From Leptidea sinapis (taxonomy: Eukaryota > Arthropoda > Insecta > Lepidoptera > Pieridae): a stretch of 64,000 bases of DNA. The stretch covers positions 1 through 64,000 of the forward strand of contig NC_066275.1 of NCBI RefSeq assembly GCF_905404315.1, given 5' to 3'. Shown in pieces: positions 9,450 through 23,066 of this stretch. Numbering within the stretch: the stretch's first letter is position 1; every line of letters begins with the position of its first letter. The notes below the pieces were generated by a model. The model did not search any database. It saw only the letters and a program-made list of their open reading frames with translations, and was not told the DNA's origin. Both the position numbers and the translations under genes were made by a program.

Positions 9450-12400
9450 TACATTATGGGTATCGTATCCGAGTTTTTCGAGAGTGCACAGAACGACTTT
9501 GTGATCATTTTTGAATTCCAAGATGGCTGCCGCTCAAAATTATGATTTCAGCAATATTGATATCGTACCCGAGGTTCTCGAGTGTACAGAGAACGATTTG
9601 GTGATTATTTTTCAAATCCAAGATGGCCGCCGCACAAAATTATGATTTTAGCAATATGGATATCGTGTCCGAGGTTCTCGAGGGTGCAGAGAACAATTCT
9701 GCGATCATTTTAGAAATCCAAGAGGGCTACCGCAAACCATTATGTCTTCAGCAATATGGACATCGTGCCCGAGGTTCTCGAGGGTGCAGAAAACAATTTT
9801 GGGATCATTTTTAAATCCGAGATGGCCGCCGCTCAAAAGTATGATAACTACATTATGGGTATCGTATCCGAGTTTTTCGAGAGTGCACAGAACGAATTTG
9901 TGATCATTTTTGAAATCCAAGATGGCTGCCGCTCAAAATTATGATAACTACATTATGGGTATCGTATCCGAGGTTCTCGAGGGTGCAGAGAACGATTTTG
10001 TGATCAGTTTTCTAATCCAAGATGGCCGCCGCACAAAATTATGTTTTCAGCAATATGGATATCGTGTCCGAGGTTCTCGAGGGAGCAGAAAACAATTTTG
10101 GGATCATTTATAAATCCGAGATGTTCGCCGCTCAGAAGTATGATAACTAGATTATGGGTATCGTATCCTAGGTTCTCGAGGGTGCTGAGAACGACTTTGT
10201 AATTATTTTTCTAATCCAAGATGGACGCCCAAAATAATTATGATTTCAGCAATACGGATATCGTACCCGAGGTTCTCGAGGGTGCAGAGAAAGATTTTGT
10301 GATCATTTTTCAAATCCAAGATGGCCGCCGCACAAAATTATGTTATCAGCAATATGAATATCGTGTCCGAGGTTCTCGAGGGTGCAGAGAACAATTCTGC
10401 GATCATTTTAGAAATCCAAGAGGGCTGCCGCAAACCATTATGTTTTCAGCAATATGGACATCGTGTCCGAGGTTCTCGAGGGTGCAGAAAACAATTTTGG
10501 GATCATTTTTAAATCCGAGATGGCCGCCGCTCAAAAGTATGATAACTACATTATGGGTATCGTATCCGAGTTTTTCGAGAGTGCACAGAACGATTTTGTG
10601 ATCATTTTTGAAATCCAAGATGGCTGCCGCTCAAAATTATGATTTCAGCAATATGGATATCGTACCCGAGGTTCTCGAGTGTACAGAGAACGATTTGGTG
10701 ATTATTTTTCAAATCCGAGATGGCCGCCGCACAAAATTATGATTTAAGCAATATGGATATCGTGTCCGAGGTTCTCGAGGGTGCAGAGAACAATTCTGCG
10801 ATCATTTTAGAAATCCAAGAGGGCTACCGCAAACCATAATGTTTTGAGCAATATGGACATCGTGTCCGAGGTTCTCGAGGGTGCAGAAAACAATTTTGGG
10901 ATCATTTTTAAATCCGAGATGGCCGCCGCTCAAAAGTATGATAACTATATTATGGGTATCGTATCCGAGATTTTCGAGAGTGCACAGAACGATTTTGTGA
11001 TCATTTTTGAATTCCATGATGGTCGCCGCACAAAATTATGTTTTCAGCAATATGGATATCGTACCCGAGGTTCTCGAGTGTACAGAGAACGATTTGGTGA
11101 TTATTTTTCAAATCCGAGATGTTCGCCGCTCAGAAGTATGATAACTAGATTATGGGTATCGTATCCTAGGTTCTCGAGGGTGCTGAGAACGACTTTGTAA
11201 TCATTTTTCTAATCCAAGATGGACGCCCAAAATAATTATGATTTCAGCAATACGGATATCATCTCAGCACCCTCGTGTTCCTCGGATACGATACCCATAA
11301 TGTAGTTATCATAATTTTGTGCGGCGGCCATCTTGTATTAGAAAAATGATCACAAAATCGTTCTCAGCACCCTTGAGAACCTCGGCTACGATATCCATAA
11401 TGTAGTTATCATACTATTGAGCGGCGGCCATCTTGGATTTGAAAAATGATCACAAAATCGTTCTCTGCACCCTCAAGAACCTCGGATACGATACCCATAT
11501 TTTTGTTATCATAATCTTGCACGGCGGCCCTCTTGGATTTGAAAAATGATCACAAAATCGTTCTCAGCACCCTCGTGTTCCTCGGATACGATACCCATAA
11601 TGTAGTTATCATAATTTTGAGCGGCGGCCATCTTGGATTTGAAAAATGATTACAAAATCGTTCTCTGCACCCTCGAGAACCTCGGATACGATACCCATAA
11701 TCTAGTTATCATACTATTGAGCGGCGGCCATCTTGGATTTGAAAAATGTACACAAAATCATTCGCTGCAACCTCGAGAACCTCTGATACGATACCCATAA
11801 TGTAGTTATCATTATTTTGAGCGGCGGCCATCTCGGATTTAAAAATGATCCCAAAATTGTTTTCTGCACCCTCGAGAACCTCGGACACGATATCCACATT
11901 GCTGAAAACATAATGGTTTGCGGCAGCCCTCTTGGATTTCTAAAATGGTTGCAGAATTCTTCTCTGCACCCTCGAGAACCTCGGACACGATATCCATATT
12001 GCTAAAATTATAATTTTTCGCGGCGGCCATCTTAGATTCGAAAAATGATTACAAAATCTTTCTCAGTACCCTCGAGAACCTCGGATACGATACCCATAAT
12101 GAAGTTATCATACTTTTGAGTGGAAGCCATCTTGGATTTAAAACTGATCACAAAATCGTTCTCTGCACCCTCGAGAACCTCGGATACGATACCCATAATC
12201 TAGTTATCATACTTTTGAGCGGGGGCATCTCGGATTTAAAAATGATCCCAAAATTGTTTTTTGCACCCTCGAGGACCTCGGACACGATATCCATATTGCT
12301 CAAAACTTAATGGTTTGCGGCAGCCCTCTTGGATTTCTAAAATGGTCGCAGAATGTTCTGTACCCTCGAGAACCTCGGATACGATACCCATAATGTAGTT

Positions 12401-15395
12401 ATCATATTTTCGAGAGGCAGCCATCTTAGATTTGAAAACTGATCACAAAATCGTTTTCTGCACTCTCAAGAACCTCGGATACGATACCCATATTTTTACG
12501 ATCATAATCTTGCACGGCGGCCCTCTTGGATTTGAAAACTGATCACAAAATCGTTCTCAGCACCCTCGAGTTCCTCGGATACGATACCCATAATGAAGTT
12601 ATCATAATTTTGAGCGGCAGCCATCTTGGATTTAAAAATGATCACAAAATCGTTCTCACCCTCGAGTACCTCGGATACGGTACCCATAATGTAGTTATCA
12701 TAATTTTGAGCGGCAGCCATCTTGGATTTAAAAATGATCACAAAATTGTTTTCTGCACCCTCGAGAACTTCGGACATATTGTTCAATATCATATCCATAT
12801 TGCTCAAAACATAATGGTTTGCGGCAGCTCTCTTGGATTTCTAAAATGGTCGCAGAATTCTTCTCTGCACCCTCGAGAACCTCGGATACGATACCCATAA
12901 TGTAGTTATCATACTTTTGAGCGGCAGTCTTCTTGGATTTGAAAACTGATCACAAAATCATTCTCTGCACCCTCGAGAACCTAGGATACGATAACCATAA
13001 TCCAGTTATCATACTTTTGAGCGGGGGCATCTCGGATTTAAAAATGATCCCAAAATTGTTTTCTGCACCCTCGAGAACCTCGGATACGATATCCATATTG
13101 CTGAAAACATAATTTCCAAGATGGCTGCCGCTCAAAATTATGATTTCAGCAATATGGATATCGTACCCGAGGTTCTCGAGGTTGCAGAGAACGATTTTGT
13201 GATCATTTTAAAATTCATGGTGGCCGTCGCTCAAAAGTATGATAACTACATTATGGGTATCGTATCCGAAGTTCTCGAGGGTGCTGAGATCGATTTTGTG
13301 ATCATTTTTCAAATCCAAGAGGGCCGCCATGCAAGATAATGATCACAAAAATATGGCTATCGTATCCGAGGTTCTCGAGGGTGCAGAAAACAATTTTGGG
13401 ATCATTTTTAAATCCGAGACAGCCGCCGCTCAAAAGTATGATAACTACATTATGGGTATCGTGTCCGAGTTTTTCGAGAGTGCACAGAACGATTTTGTGA
13501 TCATTTTTGAAATCCAAGATGGCTGCCGCTCAAAATTTTGATTTCAGCAATATGGATATCGTACCCGAGGTTCTCGAGTGTACAGAGAACGATTTGGTGA
13601 TTATTTTTCAAATCCAAGATGGCCGCCGCACAAAATTATGATTTAAGCAATATGGATATCGTGTCCGAGGTTCTCGAGGGTGCAGAGAACAATTCTGCGA
13701 TCATTTTAGAAATCCAAGAGGGCTACCGCAAACCATAATGTTTTCAGCAATATGGACATCGTGTCCGAGGTTCTCGAGGGTGCAGAAAACAATTTTGGGA
13801 TCATTTTTAAATCCGAGATGGCCGCCGCTCAAAAGTATGATAACTACATTATGGGTATCGTATCCGAGTTTTTCGAGAGTGCACAGAACGATTTTGTGAT
13901 CATTTTTGAATTCCATGATGGCTGCCGCTCAAAATTATGATTTCAGCAATATGGATATCGTACCCGAGGTTCTCGAGTGTACAGAGAACGATTTGGTGAT
14001 TATTTTTCAAATCCAAGATGGCCGCCGCACAAAATTATGATTTTAGCAATATGGATATCGTGTCCGAGGTTCTCGAGGGTGCAGAGAACAATTCTGCGAT
14101 CATTTTAGAAATCCAAGAGGGCTACCGCAAACCATTATGTCTTCAGCAATATGGACATCGTGCCCGAGGTTCTCGAGGGTGCAGAAAACAATTTTGGGAT
14201 CATTTTTAAATCCGAGATGGCCGCCGCTCAAAAGTATGATAACTACATTATGGGTATCGTATCCGAGTTTTTCGAGAGTGCACAGAACGAATTTGTGATC
14301 ATTTTTGAAATCCAAGATGGCTGCCGCTCAAAATTATGATAACTACATTATGGGTATCGTATCCGAGGTTCTCGAGGGTGCAGAGAACGATTTTGTGATC
14401 AGTTTTCTAATCCAAGATGGCCGCCGCACAAAATTATATTTTCAGCAATATGGATATCGTGTCCGAGGTTCTCGAGGGAGCAGAAAACAATTTTGGGATC
14501 ATTTATAAATCCGAGATGTTCGCCGCTCAGAAGTATGATAACTAGATTATGGGTATCGTATCCTAGGTTCTCGAGGGGGCTGAGAACGACTTTGTAATTA
14601 TTTTTCTAATCCAAGATGGACGTCCAAAATAATTATGATTTCAGCAATACGGATATCGTACCCGAGGTTCTCGAGGGTGCAGAGAAAGATTTTGTGATCA
14701 TTTTTCAAATCCAAGATGGCCGCCGCACAAAATTATGTTATCAGCAATATGAATATCGTGTCCGAGGTTCTCGAGGGTGCAGAGAACAATTCTGCGATCA
14801 TTTTAGAAATCCAAGAGGGCTGCCGCAAACCATTATGTTTTCAGCAATATGGACATCGTGTCCGAGGTTCTCGAGGGTGCAGAAAACAATTTTGGGATCA
14901 TTTTTAAATCCGAGATGGCCGCCGCTCAAAAGTAAGATAACTACATTATGGGTATCGTATCCGAGTTTTTCGAGAGTGCACAGAACGATTTTGTGATCAT
15001 TTTTGAAATCCAAGATGGCTGCCGCTCAAAATTATGATTTCAGCAATATGGATATCGTGCCCGAGGTTCTCGAGTGTACAGAGAACGATTTGGTGATTAT
15101 TTTTCAAATCCGAGATGGCCGCCGCACAAAATTATGATTTAAGCAATATGGATATCGTGTCCGAGGTTCTCGAGGGTGCAGAGAACAATTCTGCGATCAT
15201 TTTAGAAATCCAAGAGGGCTACCGCAAACCATAATGTTTTGAGCAATATGGACATCGTGTCCGAGGTTCTCGAGGGTGCAGAAAACAATTTTGGGATCAT
15301 TTTTAAATCCGAGATGGCCGCCACTCAAAAGTATGATAACTACATTATGGGTATCGTATCCGAGTTTTTCGAGAGTGCACAGAACGATTTTGTGA
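9446..15395. repeat. satellite duplication with 4395-bp offset flanking the inverted block
   Basis: 9446-about 11000 reappears as 13841-about 15395, with matching linker order and private variants such as a GATGGACGCCC/GATGGACGTCC monomer and GTTCGCCGCTCAGAAGT. The two copies lie either side of the inverted block. Confidence 0.85.
11261..13112 (-). repeat. inverted block inside the satellite array
   Basis: Monomers read on the - strand between breakpoints near 11261 (a forward GGATATC meets reversed ...CTCAGCACCC) and 13112 (reversed ...AAACATAAT meets forward TTCCAAGATGG). Both breaks fall within monomers. Bases 11261-12526 are the reverse complement of about 17264-18529 in unbroken register (paired coordinates sum to 29790), including private variants. 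The rest, about 12526-12900, resembles 18588-19061 with one monomer fewer. Confidence 0.9.
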
Positions 15396-15974
15396 TCAGT
15401 TTTCTAATCCAAGATGGCCGCCGCACAAAATTATATTTTCAGCAATATGGATATCGTGTCCGAGGTTCTCGAGGGAGCAGAAAACAATTTTGGGATCATT
15501 TATAAATCCGAGATGTTCGCCGCTCAGAAGTATGATAACTAGATTATGGGTATCGTATCCTAGGTTCTCGAGGGTGCTGAGATCGACTTTGTAATCATTT
15601 TTCTAATCCAAGATGGACGCCCAAAATAATTATGATTTCAGCAATACGGATATCGTACCCGAGGTTCTCGAGGGTGCAGAGAACGATTTTGTGATGATTT
15701 TTCAAATCCAAGATGGCCGCCGCACAAAATTATGTTTTCAGCAATATGAATATCGTGTCCGAGGTTCTCGAGGGTGCAGAAAACAATTTTGGGATCATTT
15801 TTAAATCCGAGATGCCCCCGCTCAAAAGTAAGATAACTACATTATGGGTATCGTATCCTAGGTTCTAGAGGGTGCTGAGAACGATTTTGTGATCATTTTT
15901 CTAATCCAAGATGGCCGCCGCACAAAATTATGATTTCAGCAATATGAATATCGTATCCGAGGTTCTCAAGGGTG

Positions 15975-18900
15975 CTGAGAACGATTTTGTGATCATTTTT
16001 CTAATCCAAGATGGCCGCAGCACAAAATTATGATTTCAGCAATATGGATTTTGGGATCATTTTTAAATCCGAGATGCCCCCGCTCAAAAGTATGATAACT
16101 TCATTATGGGTATCGTATCCGAGGTTCTCGAGGGTACTGAGAAAGATTTTGTAATCATTTTTCGAATCTAAGATGGCCGCCGCGAAAAATTATAATTTTA
16201 GCAATATGGATATCGTGTCCGAGGTTCTCGAGAGTGCAGAGAAGAATTCTGCAACCATTTTAGAAATCCAAGAGGGCTGCCGCAAACCATTATGTTTTCA
16301 GCAATATGGATATCGTGTCCGAGGTTCTCGAGGGTGCAGAAAACAATTTTGGGATCATTTTTAAATCCGAGATGGCCGCCGCTCAAAATAATGATAACTA
16401 CATTATGGGTATCGTATCAGAGGTTCTCGAGGTTGCAGCAAATGATTTTGTGTTCATTTTTCAAATCCAAGATGGCCGCCGCTCAATAGTATGACAACTA
16501 GATTATGGGTATCGTATCCGAGGTTCTCGAGGGTGCAGAGAACGATTTTGTGATCATTTTTCAAATCCAAGATGGCCGCCGCTCAAAATTATGATAACTA
16601 CATTATGGGTATCGTATCCGAGGTACACGAGGGTGCTGAGAACGATTTTGTGATCATTTTTCACATCCAAGAGGGCCGCCGTGCAAGATTATGATAACAA
16701 AAATATGGGTATCGTATCCGAGGTTCTCGAGAGTGCAGAGAACGATTTTGTGATCATTTTTCAAATCCAAGATGGCCGCCGCTCAATAGTATGATAACTA
16801 CATTATGGATATCGTATCCGAGGTTCTCAAGGGTGCTGAGAACGATTTTGTGATCATTTTTCTAATACAAGATGGCCGCCGCACAAAATTATGTTTTCAG
16901 CAATATGGATTTCGTATCCGAGGTTCTCGAGGGTGCAGAAAACAATTTTGGGATCATTTTTAAATCCGAGATGCCCCCGCTCAAAAGTATGATAACTGGA
17001 TTATGGTTATCGTATCCTAGGTTCTCGAGGGTGCAGAGAATGATTTTGTGATCAGTTTTCAAATCCAAGAAGACTGCCGCTCAAAAGTATGATAACTACA
17101 TTATGGGTACCGTATCCGAGGTACTCGAGGGTGAGAACGATTTTGTGATCATTTTTAAATCCAAGATGGCTGCCGCTCAAAATTATGATAACTACATTAT
17201 GGGTATCGTATCCGAGGTACTCGAGGGTGCTGAGAACGATTTTGTGATCAGTTTTCAAATCCAAGAGGGCCGCCGTGCAAGATTATGATCGTAAAAATAT
17301 GGGTATCGTATCCGAGGTTCTTGAGAGTGCAGAGAACGATTTTGTGATCAGTTTTCAAATCCAAGATGGCTGCCTCTCGAAAATATGATAACTACATTAT
17401 GGGTATCGTATCCGAGGTTCTCGAGGGTACAGAACATTCTGCGACCATTTTAGAAATCCAAGAGGGCTGCCGCAAACCATTAAGTTTTGAGCAATATGGA
17501 TATCGTGTCCGAGGTCCTCGAGGGTGCAAAAAACAATTTTGGGATCATTTTTAAATCCGAGATGCCCCCGCTCAAAAGTATGATAACTAGATTACGGGTA
17601 TCGTATCCTAGGTTCTCGAGGGTGCAGAGAACGATTTTGTGATCAGTTTTAAATCCAAGATGGCTTCCACTCAAAAGTATGATAACTTCATTATGGGTAT
17701 CGTATCCGAGGTTCTCGAGGGTACTGAGAAAGATTTTGTAATCATTTTTCGAATCTAAGATGGCCGCCGCGAAAAATTATAATTTTAGCAATATGGATAT
17801 CGTGTCCGAGGTTCTCGAGGGTGCAGAGAAGAATTCTGCAACCATTTTAGAAATCCAAGAGGGCTGCCGCAAACCATTATGTTTTCAGCAATGTGGATAT
17901 CGTGTCCGAGGTTCTCGAGGGTGCAGAAAACAATTTTGGGATCATTTTTAAATCCGAGATGGCCGCCGCTCAAAATAATGATAACTACATTATGGGTATC
18001 GTATCAGAGGTTCTCGAGGTTGCAGCGAATGATTTTGTGTTCATTTTTCAAATCCAAGATGGCCGCCGCTCAAAATTATGATAACTACATTATGGGTATC
18101 GTATCCGAGGAACACGAGGGTGCTGAGAACGATTTTGTGATCATTTTTCAAATCCAAGAGGGCCGCCGTGCAAGATTATGATAACAAAAATATGGGTATC
18201 GTATCCGAGGTTCTTGAGAGTGCAGAGAACGATTTTGTGATCATTTTTCAAATCCAAGATGGCCGCCGCTCAATAGTATGATAACTACATTATGGATATC
18301 GTATCCGAGGTTCTCAAGGGTGCTGAGAACGATTTTGTGATCATTTTTCTAATACAAGATGGCCGCCGCACAAAATTATGTTTTCAGCAATATGGATATC
18401 GTATCCGAGGTTCTCGAGGGTGCAGAAAACAATTTTGGGATCATTTTTAAATCCGAGATGCCCCCGCTCAAAAGTATGATAACTGGATTATGGTTATCGT
18501 ATCCTAGGTTCTTGAGGGTGCAGAGAATGATTTTGTGATCAGTTTTCAAATCCAAGAAGACTGCCGCTCAAAAGTATGATAACTACATTATGGGTATCGT
18601 ATCCGAGGTTCTCGAGGGTGCAGAGAAGAATTCTGCGACCATTTTAGAAATCCAAGAGAGCTGCCGCAAACCATTATGTTTTGAGCAATATGGATATGAT
18701 ATTGAACAATATGTCCGAAGTTCTCGAGGGTGCAGAAAACAATTTTGGGATCATTTTTAAATCCGAGATGGCCGCCGCTCAAAATTATGATAACTAGATT
18801 ATGGGTATCGTATCCGAGGTTCTCGAGGGTGCAGAGAACGATTTTGTGATCATTTTTAAATCCAAGATGGCTGCTGCTCAAAATTATGATAACTACATTA

Positions 18901-21900
18901 TGGGTACCATATCCGAGGTACTCGAGGGTGAGAACGATTTTGTGATCATTTTTAAATCCAAGATGGCTGCCGCTCAAAATTATGATAACTACATTATGGG
19001 TATCGTATCCGAGGTACTCGAGGGTGCTGAGAACGATTTTGTGATCAGTTTTCAAATCCAAGAGGGCTGCCGTGCAAGATTATGATCGTAAAAATATGGG
19101 TATCGTATCCGAGGTTCTTGAGAGTGCAGAGAACGATTTTGTAATCAGTTTTCAAATCCAAGATGGCTGCCGCTCGAAAATATGATAACTACATTATGGG
19201 TATCGTATCCGAGGTTCTCGAGGGTACAGAACATTCTGCGACCATTTTAGAAATCCAAGAGGGCTGCCGCAAACCATTAAGTTTTGAGCAATATGGATAT
19301 CGTGTCCGAGGTCCTCGAGGGTGCAAAAAACAATTTTGGGATCATTTTTAAATCCGAGATGCCCCCGCTCAAAAGTATGATAACTAGATTATGCGTATCG
19401 TATCTTAGGTTCTCGAGGGTGCAGAGAACGATTTTGTGATCAGTTTTAAATCCAAGATGGCTTCCACTCAAAAGTATGATAACTTCATTATGGGTATCGT
19501 ATCCGAGGTTCTCGAGGGTTCTGAGAACGATTTTGTGATCATTTTTCTAATCCAAGATGGCCGCAGCACAAAATTATGATTTCAGCAATATGGATTTTGG
19601 GATCATTTTTAAATCCGAGATGCCCCCGCTCAAAAGTATGATAACTTCATTATGGGTATCGTATCCGAGGTTCTCGAGGGTACTGAGAAAGATTTTGTAA
19701 TCATTTTTCGAATCTAAGATGGCCGCCGCGAAAAATTATAATTTTAGCAATATGGATATCGTGTCCGAGGTTCTCGAGAGTGCAGAGAAGAATTCTGCAA
19801 CCATTTTAGAAATCCAAGAGGGCTGCCGCAAACCATTATGTTTTCAGCAATATGGATATCGTGTCCGAGGTTCTCGAGGGTGCAGAAAACAATTTTGGGA
19901 TCATTTTTAAATCCGAGATGGCCGCCGCTCAAAATAATGATAACTACATTATGGGTATCGTATCAGAGGTTCTCGAGGTTGCAGCAAATGATTTTGTGTT
20001 CATTTTTCAAATCCAAGATGGCCGCCGCTCAAAAGTATGACAACTAGATTATGGGTATCGTATCCGAGGTTCTCGAGGGTGCAGAGAACGATTTTGTGAT
20101 CATTTTTCAAATCCAAGATGGCCGCCGCTCAAAATTATGATAACTACATTATGGGTATCGTATCCGAGGTACACGAGGGTGCTGAGAACGATTTTGTGAT
20201 CATTTTTCACATCCAAGAGGGCCGCCGTGCAAGATTATGATAACAAAAATATGGGTATCGTATCCGAGGTTCTTGAGAGTGCAGAGAACGATTTTGTGAT
20301 CATTTATCAAATCCAAGATGGCCGCCGCTCAATAGTATGATAACTACATTATGGATATCGTATCCGAGGTTCTCAAGGGTGCTGAGAACGATTTTGTGAT
20401 CATTTTTCTAATACAAGATGGCCGCCGCACAAAATTATGTTTTCAGCAATATGGATTTCGTATCCGAGGTTCTCGAGGGTGCAGAAAACAATTTTGGGAT
20501 CATTTTTAAATCCGAGATGCCCCCGCTCAAAAGTATGATAACTGGATTATGGTTATCGTATCCTAGGTTCTCGAGGGTGCAGAGAATGATTTTGTGATCA
20601 GTTTTCAAATCCAAGAAGACTGCCGCTCAAAAGTATGATAACTACATTATGGGTACCGTATCCGAGGTACTCGAGGGTGAGAACGATTTTGTGATCATTT
20701 TTAAATCCAAGATGGCTGCCGCTCAAAATTATGATAACTACATTATGGGTATCGTATCCGAGGTACTCGAGGGTGCTGAGAACGATTTTGTGATCAGTTT
20801 TCAAATCCAAGAGGGCCGCCGTGCAAGATTATGATCGTAAAAATATGGGTATCGTATCCGAGGTTCTTGAGAGTGCAGAGAACGATTTTGTGATCAGTTT
20901 TCAAATCCAAGATGGCTGCCTCTCGAAAATATGATAACTACATTATGGGTATCGTATCCGAGGTTCTCGAGGGTACAGAACATTCTGCGACCATTTTAGA
21001 AATCCAAGAGGGCTGCCGCAAACCATTAAGTTTTGAGCAATATGGATATCGTGTCCGAGGTCCTCGAGGGTGCAAAAAACAATTTTGGGATCATTTTTAA
21101 ATCCGAGATGCCCCCGCTCAAAAGTATGATAACTAGATTACGGGTATCGTATCCTAGGTTCTCGAGGGTGCAGAGAACGATTTTGTGATCAGTTTTAAAT
21201 CCAAGATGGCTTCCACTCAAAAGTATGATAACTTCATTATGGGTATCGTATCCGAGGTTCTCGAGGGTACTGAGAAAGATTTTGTAATCATTTTTCGAAT
21301 CTAAGATGGCCGCCGCGAAAAATTATAATTTTAGCAATATGGATATCGTGTCCGAGGTTCTCGAGGGTGCAGAGAAGAATTCTGCAACCATTTTAGAAAT
21401 CCAAGAGGGCTGCCGCAAACCATTATGTTTTCAGCAATGTGGATATCGTGTCCGAGGTTCTCGAGGGTGCAGAAAACAATTTTGGGATCATTTTTAAATC
21501 CGAGATGGCCGCCGCTCAAAATAATGATAACTACATTATGGGTATCGTATCAGAGGTTCTCGAGGTTGCAGCGAATGATTTTGTGTTCATTTTTCAAATC
21601 CAAGATGGCCGCCGCTCAAAATTATGATAACTACATTATGGGTATCGTATCCGAGGAACACGAGGGTGCTGAGAACGATTTTGTGATCATTTTTCAAATC
21701 CAAGAGGGCCGCCGTGCAAGATTATGATAACAAAAATATGGGTATCGTATCCGAGGTTCTTGAGAGTGCAGAGAACGATTTTGTGATCATTTTTCAAATC
21801 CAAGATGGCCGCCGCTCAATAGTATGATAACTACATTATGGATATCGTATCCGAGGTTCTCAAGGGTGCTGAGAACGATTTTGTGATCATTTTTCTAATA

Positions 21901-23066
21901 CAAGATGGCCGCCGCACAAAATTATGTTTTCAGCAATATGGATATCGTATCCGAGGTTCTCGAGGGTGCAGAAAACAATTTTGGGATCATTTTTAAATCC
22001 GAGATGCCCCCGCTCAAAAGTATGATAACTGGATTATGGTTATCGTATCCTAGGTTCTCGAGGGTGCAGAGAATGATTTTGTGATCAGTTTTCAAATCCA
22101 AGAAGACTGCCGCTCAAAAGTATGATAACTACATTATGGGTATCGTATCCGAGGTTCTCGAGGGTGCAGAGAAGAATTCTGCGACCATTTTAGAAATCCA
22201 AGAGAGCTGCCGCAAACCATTATGTTTTGAGCAATATGGATATGATATTGAACAATATGTCCGAAGTTCTCGAGGGTGCAGAAAACAATTTTGGGATCAT
22301 TTTTAAATCCGAGATGGCCGCCGCTCAAAATTATGATAACTAGATTATGGGTATCGTATCCGAGGTTCTCGAGGGTGCAGAGAACGATTTTGTGATCATT
22401 TTTAAATCCAAGATGGCTGCTGCTCAAAATTATGATAACTACATTATGGGTACCATATCCGAGGTACTCGAGGGTGAGAACGATTTTGTGATCATTTTTA
22501 AATCCAAGATGGCTGCCGCTCAAAATTATGATAACTACATTATGGGTATCGTATCCGAGGTACTCGAGGGTGCTGAGAACGATTTTGTGATCAGTTTTCA
22601 AATCCAAGAGGGCTGCCGTGCAAGATTATGATCGTAAAAATATGGGTATCGTATCCGAGGTTCTTGAGAGTGCAGAGAACGATTTTGTAATCAGTTTTCA
22701 AATCCAAGATGGCTGCCGCTCGAAAATATGATAACTACATTATGGGTATCGTATCCGAGGTTCTCGAGGGTACAGAACATTCTGCGACCATTTTAGAAAT
22801 CCAAGAGGGCTGCCGCAAACCATTAAGTTTTGAGCAATATGGATATCGTGTCCGAGGTCCTCGAGGGTGCAAAAAACAATTTTGGGATCATTTTTAAATC
22901 CGAGATGCCCCCGCTCAAAAGTATGATAACTAGATTATGCGTATCGTATCTTAGGTTCTCGAGGGTGCAGAGAACGATTTTGTGATCAGTTTTAAATCCA
23001 AGATGGCTTCCACTCAAAAGTATGATAACTTCATTATGGGTATCGTATCCGAGGTTCTCGAGGGTT
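15975..23066. repeat. satellite higher-order tandem duplication, 3546-bp unit, two copies
   Basis: About 15975-19520 and 19521-23066 correspond base for base at offset 3546 with only scattered differences, for example CTCAATAGT at 16494 against CTCAAAAGT at 20040. A further partial copy lies about 25840-28430 at offset about 5354 from the second. Confidence 0.87.

Noticed and set aside
18588..19061. 157-codon - strand open frame, repeated at 22134 and 29287
   Set aside because: Antisense translation of monomers. Its recurrence follows the higher-order duplications, not selection on a protein.
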